Below are positions 1 through 5,203 of a stretch of 5,203 nucleotides of DNA, piece by piece. Position numbers and translations under genes: made by a program. Under the pieces are notes generated by a model, which was not told the DNA's origin, made no database searches, and worked only from the letters and a program-made list of their open reading frames with translations. Position 1 is the stretch's first letter, and each line of letters opens with the position of its first letter. Source of the stretch: an uncultured Eubacteriaceae bacterium (GTDB lineage: Bacteria > Bacillota > Clostridia > Lachnospirales > Lachnospiraceae); contig CAMEUH010000187.1 of assembly GCA_945938055.1 (NCBI GenBank), forward strand, positions 1 through 5,203. The letters run 5' to 3'.

Positions 1-939
1 GAAATCATTCATCAGTATATCGACCTTTACTATGAGGGTGATCGGATTATGATTGAAATGCCAGAGAACGCGGTACTTTGTGATATTTATTTTCTGGATT
101 TCGGGGAGCTTCCGGATTGGGTACAGGTATGGCAGGAGCCGTATGAAAGTGCCGACATGCTCTTTATTCCGACCCACGCAGATGATGAAATCTTGTTTTT
201 TGGAGGTGCGATTCCTTATTATGCCGGTGAACTGGGTAAGAAGGTTCAGGTGGCCTATATGACGAATCACTGGGGAGAACGTTATCGCCCCCATGAATTG
301 TTAAATGGTCTGTGGACCATGGGAGAAACAGCCTATCCGGTTATCGGGCCATTTCCGGATCTTTATTCTGAGAGCCTTCCGCATGCCAAGACCTTATATG
401 AGGAAGACGAGGTTATTGGTTTTATGGTGGAACTGATTCGACGATTCAAGCCATATGTGATTCTGGGACATGATATTAATGGAGAATATGGCCATGGGGT
501 TCACATGTATAACACGGATGCCTTGATAAAGGCTTTGGAAATCAGTAATGACCCTGCACAGTATGCGGAAAGTGCCGAAAAGTATGGCGTATGGGATGTG
601 CCAAAGACTTATCTGCATCTGTATGAAAAAAATGTAATCAATCTGGAATGGGATGTACCTCTTGAACGTTTTGGAGGAAAAACAGGATTTGATGTGGCAA
701 AGGATGCCTTTGTCTGTCATGATTCCCAGAATGATTATATGGTGGTGGAGCGAACCAAGACCTCAAAATTCTGCTGCACGTTGTTTGGGTTGTACCGGAC
801 AACAGTGGGGGAGGATGTGGAAAAAAATGATTTTCTGGAAAATGTTGAGCCAACCAAGGAAAGAGATAAAGAAATTCGAGAATCGTTATTGACATTTATA
901 CGATTAATCGATACAATTAAGGTGACTTTTATAAAGTGA
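1..939 (+). CDS. PIG-L/LmbE family zinc-dependent deacetylase, 5' end outside the window
   Basis: C-terminal 312 residues of a PIG-L family protein; these enzymes remove N-acetyl groups from amino sugars or glycoconjugates using one divalent metal. Numbering from base 1, the metal and catalytic signature is HADDE at residues 59-63 (usual form HPDDE). The second metal-site region follows with GHD at 156-158 and GHGVH at 164-168. Frame 1 is open to the left edge. The first ATG, at 49, would leave only about 40 residues before the catalytic domain. The residues before it (EGDRIMIEM, then GELPDWVQVWQEP) read as the end of an N-terminal beta-rich domain, so I infer that the gene begins upstream. 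A weak GAGGGTGA at 34-41 makes a start at 49 possible but less likely. The last ~17 codons overlap a promoter and a long hairpin, and the TGA lies in the hairpin loop. The substrate cannot be told, and a functional link to the sugar operon is not evident. Confidence 0.85.
   Translation, partial: EIIHQYIDLYYEGDRIMIEMPENAVLCDIYFLDFGELPDWVQVWQEPYESADMLFIPTHADDEILFFGGAIPYYAGELGKKVQVAYMTNHWGERYRPHELLNGLWTMGETAYPVIGPFPDLYSESLPHAKTLYEEDEVIGFMVELIRRFKPYVILGHDINGEYGHGVHMYNTDALIKALEISNDPAQYAESAEKYGVWDVPKTYLHLYEKNVINLEWDVPLERFGGKTGFDVAKDAFVCHDSQNDYMVVERTKTSKFCCTLFGLYRTTVGEDVEKNDFLENVEPTKERDKEIRESLLTFIRLIDTIKVTFIK
889..917 (+). promoter_or_regulatory. Sigma-A promoter of the isomerase-kinase-transaldolase operon, inside the deacetylase 3' end
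   Basis: A perfect -35 box TTGACA (889-894), a 17-bp spacer and the -10 box TACAAT (912-917, five of six consensus bases) form a near-ideal housekeeping promoter. Transcription should begin near 924, giving a leader of about 69 nt before the isomerase ATG. The spacer contains the 10-bp perfect palindrome CGATTAATCG (901-910), a possible repressor contact. The promoter lies within deacetylase codons (reading LLTFIRLIDTIKV), so these 3' codons may be shaped by promoter needs. Box match and spacing are read from sequence; activity is inferred. Confidence 0.7.
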
Positions 940-960
940 TTTTATAAAAGTCACCTTAAT
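916..960 (+). terminator. Perfect 20-bp inverted repeat: terminator of the deacetylase gene and/or 5' leader hairpin or operator
   Basis: The arms at 916-935 and 941-960 are exact reverse complements over 20 bp, with a 5-nt loop (936-940) that contains the deacetylase TGA stop (937-939). The core GGTGACTTTTATAAA is typical of an AT-rich Firmicutes hairpin. Only a short T-run follows (963-966), so intrinsic termination would be moderate. Because the promoter -10 box ends at 917, a transcript starting near 924 would still carry 12 of the stem pairs (924-935 with 941-952) at its extreme 5' end. That is too early to terminate but could protect the mRNA. As DNA, the dyad would overlap the start site and could act as an operator. 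Its existence is certain; its function is inferred. Confidence 0.7.
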
Positions 961-992
961 GATTTTATAGATAATGTTTAGGAGGTTTTGGT

Positions 993-2462
993 ATGATTAA
1001 TATTCCGCAGATTAAGATTGGTATTGTGTCAGTAAGCAGGGATTGTTTTCCAATGTCGTTGTCGGAGACAAGAAGGAAGGCAGTAGTTGAGGCATATAAG
1101 GCAAAGTATGGGGAGATTTATGAGTGCCCGGTCTGTATTGAGAACGAAGTACATATGATGGCGGCTCTGGGGGACGTGAATCAGGCAGGATGTGATGCAC
1201 TGGTCATTTATCTGGGAAATTTTGGACCGGAGACTTCGGAGACACTGCTGGCTAAGAAATTTGACGGCCCGGTAATGTTTGTTGCGGCTGCAGAAGAGAC
1301 TGGAAATAATCTCATTGGTGGTCGTGGGGATGCTTATTGCGGTATGCTGAATGCAAGCTATAATCTGAAGCTTCGTAATGTAAAGGCTTATATTCCGGAA
1401 TACCCGGTTGGTACTGCAGAAGAGTGCGCAGACATGATTCATGAGTTTGAACCGGTTGCAAAGGCAATCGTTGGTCTTAACAATCTGAAGGTGATTTCCT
1501 TTGGACCTAGGCCACAGGATTTCCTGGCTTGTAATGCACCGATTAAGCAGTTATATAATCTTGGAGTTGAGATTGAAGAAAATTCCGAACTGGATTTGTT
1601 TGAAAGCTTTCATAAGCACGCCGGGGATGAGAGAATTCCCGAGGTGGTTAAGAGCATGGAGGCAGAACTCGGTGCAGGAAACAAGAAACCGGAGATTCTT
1701 TCAAAGCTTGCCCAGTATGAACTGACCCTTCTTGACTGGGTAGAGGCACATAAGGGCTCCAGAAAATATGTATGTATCGCAGGAAAATGCTGGCCGGCAT
1801 TCCAGACACAGTTTGGATTCGTGCCTTGCTATGTGAATTCAAGACTAACGGCAATGGGCATTCCGGTATCCTGTGAAGTAGATATTTATGGTGCAGTTAG
1901 CGAATTTATTGGAACGGTTATCAGTAATGATACAGTTACCCTTCTTGATATTAACAACACGGTTCCGAAGGATTTGTATGAAGAAGACATTAAAGGAAAA
2001 TTCGATTACACATTGAAAGATACCTTTATGGGCTTCCATTGTGGAAATACGGCAGCAGGAAAGCTTTCCTTCTGTGAAATGAAGTATCAGCTTATCATGG
2101 CACGTTCCCTTCCGGAAGAGGTAACGCAGGGTACTCTTGAAGGAGACATTGTTCCGGGTGATATTACATTTTTCCGTATTCAGAGCACATCGGATGCAAA
2201 GCTTACAGCTTATATTGCACAGGGCGAGGTGCTTCCGGTAGCTACACGTTCCTTTGGTGCAATCGGAATCTTTGCAATTCCGGAAATGGGAAGATTCTAT
2301 CGCCATGTTCTTGTGGAAAAGAATTTTCCACATCATGGTGCAGTGGCATTCGGACATTTTGGAAAGGCATTATTTGAGGTGTTTAAGTATCTTGGCGTGG
2401 AAGAGATTGGTTTTAACCAGCCAAAGGGAATGCTTTATAAGACGGAAAATCCATTTGCATAA
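993..2462 (+). CDS. L-fucose/L-arabinose isomerase family sugar isomerase (possible XylA-II-type xylose isomerase)
   Basis: Cytoplasmic metal-dependent aldose-ketose isomerase of 489 residues, within the range of the FucI/AraA fold family. Visible landmarks are Glu295 in CEVDIYG, Asp319 in TLLDIN, the MGFHCGNT segment (346-353) and His448/His455 around HHGAVAFGHFG (447-457). These match by order and context the Glu, Asp and His that hold the catalytic Mn2+ in FucI. The start at 993 has AGGAGG (980-985) seven bases upstream. It is the first gene of the inferred operon, 33 nt before a xylulokinase. Members of this group (COG2407) are often labelled fucose-isomerase-related. From memory, the Clostridium acetobutylicum homologue CAC2610, beside xylulokinase CAC2612 and the ROK regulator CAC2613, was proposed as an alternative xylose isomerase. 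The same neighbours here favour D-xylose, but L-arabinose or L-fucose remain possible. Family assignment is firm; substrate is inferred. Confidence 0.88.
   Translation: MINIPQIKIGIVSVSRDCFPMSLSETRRKAVVEAYKAKYGEIYECPVCIENEVHMMAALGDVNQAGCDALVIYLGNFGPETSETLLAKKFDGPVMFVAAAEETGNNLIGGRGDAYCGMLNASYNLKLRNVKAYIPEYPVGTAEECADMIHEFEPVAKAIVGLNNLKVISFGPRPQDFLACNAPIKQLYNLGVEIEENSELDLFESFHKHAGDERIPEVVKSMEAELGAGNKKPEILSKLAQYELTLLDWVEAHKGSRKYVCIAGKCWPAFQTQFGFVPCYVNSRLTAMGIPVSCEVDIYGAVSEFIGTVISNDTVTLLDINNTVPKDLYEEDIKGKFDYTLKDTFMGFHCGNTAAGKLSFCEMKYQLIMARSLPEEVTQGTLEGDIVPGDITFFRIQSTSDAKLTAYIAQGEVLPVATRSFGAIGIFAIPEMGRFYRHVLVEKNFPHHGAVAFGHFGKALFEVFKYLGVEEIGFNQPKGMLYKTENPFA
2312..2332. repeat. Intragenic 9-bp perfect inverted repeat with GAA loop
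   Basis: TGTGGAAAA (2312-2320) and its exact complement TTTTCCACA (2324-2332) flank GAA, inside the isomerase codons for VEKNFPH. Each arm resembles a DnaA box (TTATCCACA) with one changed base. One such repeat in a window this size is only mildly unexpected, and nothing else here suggests an origin. The structure is real; any role is unknown. Confidence 0.4.
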
Positions 2463-2495
2463 AACAAAGAGGTATGACATCGATAAGGAGAAAAT

Positions 2496-3959
2496 ATGCT
2501 GTATATTGGAATTGACCTTGGAACATCAGCGGTGAAGCTTTTGCTGATGGATGAAAAGGGGAATATTAAAAATATTGTTTCAAAAGAATATCCGCTTTCC
2601 TTTCCAAAACCGGGATGGTCAGAGCAGAACCCGTATGACTGGTATGACGGTGTCATGGAGGGACTTAAGGAACTGATTGCAGATTGTGAAAGAAAACAGG
2701 TGCGCGGAATCAGTTTTGGCGGACAGATGCACGGACTTGTGATGCTGGATAAGGATGACAATGTCATCCGTCCGGCAATTCTGTGGAATGACGGAAGAAC
2801 CGTGAAAGAGTGTGAGTATCTTAACAATGTGATTGGGAAAAAGAAACTCTCGGAGTACACAGCCAATATTGCATTTGCAGGATTTACGGCGCCGAAGATT
2901 CTGTGGGTACGTGAAAATGAGCCGGAGAATTTTAAGAAAATTGCGAAAATCATGCTTCCAAAGGATTATATTGCATACCGGCTTACCGGTGTATTCTCCA
3001 CGGAGCCGTCTGATGCATCAGGAATGCTTTTATTTGATGTGAAAAAGCGTGACTGGTCGGATGAAATGCTTGAAATTTGTGGCATTAACAGGGAAATGCT
3101 TCCCCAAATTTATGAAAGTTACGAAATAACCGGAACGGTTAAACCTGAGATTGCAAAAGAACTTGGTATCGGAACAGACACCATTGTTGCGGCAGGCGCA
3201 GGGGATAATGCGGCGGCGGCAGTTGGAACGGGAACGGTTGGTGATGGAAACTGTAATATTTCCATTGGAACTTCGGGAACCATTTTTATAACCAGTGATA
3301 AGTTCCTGGTAGATGAAAATAATGCGCTTCACTCTTTTGCACATGCGGATGGTGGATATCACCTGATGGGCTGCATGTTAAGTGCGGCATCCTGCAATAA
3401 ATGGTGGATGGACGAAATTCTTAAAACCAGGGAGTATGCAAAGGAGCAGGAAGGAATCGAAAGACTTGGAGAAAATCACGTATTTTTCCTTCCGTATCTC
3501 ATGGGAGAGCGTTCTCCGCATAATGACCCACTGGTGCGTGGCACATTCACCGGAATGAGCATGGATACCACAAGGGAAGACATGACTCAGGCGGTATTGG
3601 AAGGTGTGGCATTTGGACTTAGGGATTCTCTTGAGGTTGCAAGAGGACAGGGGCTTACCATTACAAAGAGCAAAATCTGTGGAGGCGGTGCGAAGAGCCC
3701 GCTTTGGAGAAGGATTATGGCAAATGTGCTGAATCTGGAACTGGAAATCATTGCATCGGAGGAAGGCCCGGCACTTGGCGGCGCGATGCTTGCTGCAGTG
3801 GCATGCGGCGAGTATGCTTCGGTTCAGGATGCGGCAAAAGCGATTGTGAAGGTCGTGGAGACGGTGAAACCGGAGAAGGAGCTTGTTTTAAAGTATCAGG
3901 AGAGATATGAGGAATTCGTGAGAATTTATCCGACGGTGAAAGGGTTGTTTGTGCAGTAA
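2496..3959 (+). CDS. xylB: Xylulokinase (FGGY family)
   Basis: ATP-dependent cytoplasmic kinase that converts D-xylulose to D-xylulose 5-phosphate. The 487-residue length is normal for XylB. The N-terminal FGGY domain starts with the phosphate-binding loop IDLGTS (6-11), then GQMHG (76-80), the Met-His substrate-site signature typical of xylulokinases, and LWNDGR (96-101). The catalytic base is Asp237 in GAGDNAA. The C-terminal domain has the ATP-site motifs GTSGT (258-262), FLPYLMGERSPH (331-342) and GGGAKSPLW (396-404). The start at 2496 has AGGAG (2486-2490) five bases upstream. It lies 33 nt after the isomerase stop with no terminator between, so the two are surely co-transcribed. The gene is intact with no missing key residue. 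A related ketose such as L-ribulose cannot be wholly excluded as substrate, but the QMH motif and the neighbours favour xylulose. Confidence 0.93.
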   Translation: MLYIGIDLGTSAVKLLLMDEKGNIKNIVSKEYPLSFPKPGWSEQNPYDWYDGVMEGLKELIADCERKQVRGISFGGQMHGLVMLDKDDNVIRPAILWNDGRTVKECEYLNNVIGKKKLSEYTANIAFAGFTAPKILWVRENEPENFKKIAKIMLPKDYIAYRLTGVFSTEPSDASGMLLFDVKKRDWSDEMLEICGINREMLPQIYESYEITGTVKPEIAKELGIGTDTIVAAGAGDNAAAAVGTGTVGDGNCNISIGTSGTIFITSDKFLVDENNALHSFAHADGGYHLMGCMLSAASCNKWWMDEILKTREYAKEQEGIERLGENHVFFLPYLMGERSPHNDPLVRGTFTGMSMDTTREDMTQAVLEGVAFGLRDSLEVARGQGLTITKSKICGGGAKSPLWRRIMANVLNLELEIIASEEGPALGGAMLAAVACGEYASVQDAAKAIVKVVETVKPEKELVLKYQERYEEFVRIYPTVKGLFVQ

Positions 3960-3972
3960 CTGCGCAGGAGGC

Positions 3973-4001
3973 GCCGCACATCACCATGGATGGTGTGCGG
4001 C
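3973..4001 (+). other. GC-rich stem-loop between xylB and the transaldolase gene
   Basis: GCCGCACATCA (3973-3983) pairs with TGGTGTGCGGC (3991-4001), giving 11 pairs with one G-U around a 7-nt loop. A weaker outer stem may form between 3956-3962 and 4012-4018. No T-run follows, so it does not look like an intrinsic terminator. It sits in the longest gap of the operon (97 nt) and is more GC-rich than its surroundings. Plausible roles are an mRNA processing or 3'-end protection element that lets xylB and transaldolase messages decay at different rates, or a dispersed repeat copy. Structure is seen; role is inferred. Confidence 0.5.
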
Positions 4002-4056
4002 TGGTGGCTGACAGTTGCGAGGAACGAAATTTGTAGAAAGGAAATAAAGGAGAAAT

Positions 4057-4698
4057 ATGAAATTTTTTATTGATACGGCAAATGTAGATGAAATCAGAAA
4101 GGCAAATGACATGGGAGTCATTTGCGGAGTAACAACGAATCCATCCCTGATTGCAAAGTCAGGACGTAATTTTAACGAGGTTATCAAGGAAATTACCTCT
4201 ATTGTGGACGGACCTATAAGTGGTGAAGTAAAAGCAACCACTGAGGATGCTGAAGGAATGATTAAGGAAGGAAGGGAAATTGCAGCAATTCATCCAAACA
4301 TGGTGGTTAAGATTCCAATGACCGTGGAAGGACTTAAGGCGACAAAGGTTCTTTCTGCCGAAGGAATCAAGGTCAATGTGACACTTATTTTCTCGGCGAA
4401 TCAGGCACTTCTTGCTGCAAGGGCCGGGGCAGCTTATGTATCACCGTTCCTTGGAAGACTGGATGATATCTCACAGCCTGGTGTTCAGCTGATTGAAGAT
4501 ATTGTTGCCATTTTTTCAAACTATGACATTCGGACGGAAATCATCTGCGCAAGCGTGAGAAATCCGATTCATGTAACAGAATGTGCAATGGCTGGTGCGG
4601 ATATTGCAACGGTTCCGTACAAGGTAATTGAACAGATGGTTCATCATCCGCTGACGGATGCGGGAATTGCTAAATTTAAGGCAGACAGCGCAAAATAA
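4057..4698 (+). CDS. tal: Short-type transaldolase (TalC/FSA family)
   Basis: A 213-residue TIM-barrel Schiff-base enzyme matching the single-domain bacterial transaldolase/fructose-6-phosphate aldolase family in length. Transaldolase moves a dihydroxyacetone unit between sugar phosphates in the non-oxidative pentose phosphate pathway. Motifs in order: FIDTANVDEI (4-13), GVTTNPSLI (24-32), VKIPMT with the Schiff-base Lys85, VNVTLIFS (106-113), SPFLGRLDD (129-137), ICASVRN (163-169) and ATVPY (184-188). Position 131 is Phe. True fructose-6-phosphate aldolases such as E. coli FsaA carry Tyr there, and transaldolases carry Phe, so I prefer transaldolase to the common automatic label FSA. The start at 4057 has AAAGGAG (4046-4052) four bases upstream. 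Its place after xylB fits recycling of xylulose 5-phosphate; the partner transketolase is not in the window. Confidence 0.9.
   Translation: MKFFIDTANVDEIRKANDMGVICGVTTNPSLIAKSGRNFNEVIKEITSIVDGPISGEVKATTEDAEGMIKEGREIAAIHPNMVVKIPMTVEGLKATKVLSAEGIKVNVTLIFSANQALLAARAGAAYVSPFLGRLDDISQPGVQLIEDIVAIFSNYDIRTEIICASVRNPIHVTECAMAGADIATVPYKVIEQMVHHPLTDAGIAKFKADSAK
4102..4125. repeat. Intragenic 9-bp perfect inverted repeat near the transaldolase start
   Basis: GCAAATGAC (4102-4110) and GTCATTTGC (4117-4125) are exact complements around a 6-nt spacer, within codons 16-23 of the transaldolase gene. A hairpin here could affect early elongation, or the dyad could be protein-bound, but chance under coding constraint is the simplest reading. 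Confidence 0.35.
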
Positions 4699-4714
4699 AA
4701 GGTAAAATGGCTGC

Positions 4715-4747
4715 AATCAGAAGCAGTCAATGAAAATCAGAAAGCAG
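4715..4747 (+). repeat. Direct repeat in the gap before the ROK gene (AATCAGAAGCAG / AATCAGAAAGCAG)
   Basis: Copies at 4715-4726 and 4735-4747 start exactly 20 nt apart, about two helical turns, and differ by one inserted A. They fill most of the 62-nt space before the ROK start, and the second copy runs into its ribosome site. The spacing would suit an autoregulatory binding site, but a simple local duplication is equally possible. Confidence 0.4.
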
Positions 4748-4760
4748 GACAGGAAGTTTT

Positions 4761-5203
4761 ATGACGGAAAAGATTACTCCCCTTGAGTTAAAAAGAATCA
4801 ATAAGAACCGGATTTTTCGGCTGATTTATGACCGAAAGGCATTAAAACGGCAGGATTTGGCGGACGAACTGTCACTGTCCCTTCCGACAGTCAATCAGAA
4901 TATAAAAGAACTAATGGAAGAAGGGATGATAGAGTTCTCCGGGGAATTTACTTCCACCGGAGGAAGAAAACCGCAGGTCATTACTCCGGTGCGGATGTCA
5001 CGGCTTACGGTTGCGTTAAATATTCGTAAGACTTATGTCCGTGTGGTTCTGGTGGATTTGTACGGTGATGTGATGGATTCACAGCGCGAGGAACTGGAGT
5101 TTTCAGATACGGATGAATATTCGAAAAGGCTTGGGAAAATCGTGGATTCGTTCATAATGAAGCAGAATGGCCAATATGCTCTGGAAAAAGCATTTTCAAG
5201 GAT
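4761..5203 (+). CDS. ROK-family transcriptional repressor, XylR-like, 3' end outside the window
   Basis: The first 147 residues of a ROK (repressor, ORF, kinase) regulator; complete members are usually 380-400 residues. The N-terminal winged helix-turn-helix spans about residues 8-75: helices around KRINKNRIFRLIYD, then RQDLADELSLSLPTVNQNIKELMEEG with the recognition helix near 40-51, and the wing ending in the typical GGRKP (67-71). The sugar-binding ROK domain begins at about 82 (LTVALNIRKTYVRVVLVDLYG). The ATP-binding DxGxT signature of ROK kinases is replaced there by NIRKT, as expected of a repressor and not a glucokinase. The start at 4761 is the only sensible one: AGGAAG (4751-4756) precedes it, and the frame meets a TGA at 4731. 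It follows the transaldolase gene by 62 nt, so it is probably part of the operon, binding a pentose and releasing the operator. The effector is inferred from its neighbours. Confidence 0.9.
   Translation, partial: MTEKITPLELKRINKNRIFRLIYDRKALKRQDLADELSLSLPTVNQNIKELMEEGMIEFSGEFTSTGGRKPQVITPVRMSRLTVALNIRKTYVRVVLVDLYGDVMDSQREELEFSDTDEYSKRLGKIVDSFIMKQNGQYALEKAFSR

Noticed and set aside
49..939. Deacetylase gene starting at ATG 49
   Set aside because: The frame is open to base 1, and residues before Met fit a continuing domain. The GAGGGTGA upstream is weak, so a partial gene is the better call, though not certain.
966..975. Second -10-like box (TATAGA / GATAAT) just before the isomerase ribosome site
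   Set aside because: No acceptable -35 lies 16-18 bp upstream, and the start would fall almost on the ribosome site. The 889-917 promoter is far better.
1845..2357. 170-codon open frame on the minus strand inside the isomerase gene
   Set aside because: It lies fully antisense to a clearly conserved gene, its translation is Cys/Ser/Arg-rich with no recognisable motif, and it has no gene context.
2435..2953. 172-codon open frame on the minus strand across the isomerase-xylB junction
   Set aside because: It is antisense to the well-supported start of xylB, its translation is low in information, and it shows no family resemblance.
4667..4696. Possible separate promoter for the ROK gene (TTGCTA, 18 bp, CAAAAT)
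   Set aside because: Both boxes match only four of six consensus bases and lie in the transaldolase coding end; too weak to call.
4057..4698. Sulfoquinovose (sulfo-transaldolase) pathway as the role of this operon
   Set aside because: That pathway uses a TalC-like enzyme but needs no sugar kinase, and none of its other typical partners (sulfoquinovosidase, SQ isomerase, exporters) is present. XylB points to pentose use.
4709..4728. Small hairpin GGCTGC / GCAGTC after the transaldolase stop
   Set aside because: Six pairs with one G-U, an 8-nt loop and no T-run: not a terminator, and well within chance.

Overview
The window reads as ordinary Firmicutes DNA, most likely from a gut Lachnospiraceae or related Clostridia. 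That call rests on strong AGGAG-type ribosome sites, short gaps between co-directional genes, moderately AT-leaning composition and the style of the proteins; no marker gene here fixes the species. All five genes lie on the + strand. The first is cut by the left edge and the last by the right edge.

Layout: (1) 1-939 is the C-terminal part of a PIG-L/LmbE-type zinc deacetylase. (2) 889-960 is a compact control region. A near-consensus sigma-A promoter (TTGACA, 17 bp, TACAAT) lies inside the last codons of the deacetylase gene, and a perfect 20-bp inverted repeat with a 5-nt loop follows directly, holding the deacetylase stop codon in its loop. (3) 993-2462 is an L-fucose/L-arabinose-isomerase-fold sugar isomerase. 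(4) 2496-3959 is a xylulokinase (xylB). (5) 3960-4056 is a 97-nt gap with a GC-rich stem-loop that lacks a T-run. (6) 4057-4698 is a short-type transaldolase (TalC/FSA family), with Phe rather than Tyr at the position that separates transaldolases from fructose-6-phosphate aldolases. (7) 4699-4760 is a short gap with a 12-nt direct repeat. (8) 4761 to the right edge is the start of a ROK-family repressor.

Taken together, genes 993-5203 look like a pentose catabolic operon: aldose to ketose (isomerase), ketose to ketose 5-phosphate (XylB), entry into the non-oxidative pentose phosphate pathway (transaldolase), and a sugar-responsive ROK repressor of the XylR type. No classical XylA is present. 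The isomerase belongs to the family once annotated as fucose-isomerase-related, which in solventogenic clostridia has been proposed as a second, non-homologous xylose isomerase. D-xylose is therefore the favoured substrate, with L-arabinose, L-fucose or another aldose as alternatives. The deacetylase is probably a separate transcription unit. No mobile element, CRISPR array, RNA gene or clearly new system is visible. The most unusual local structure is the overlap of deacetylase 3' end, promoter and long dyad at 889-960.
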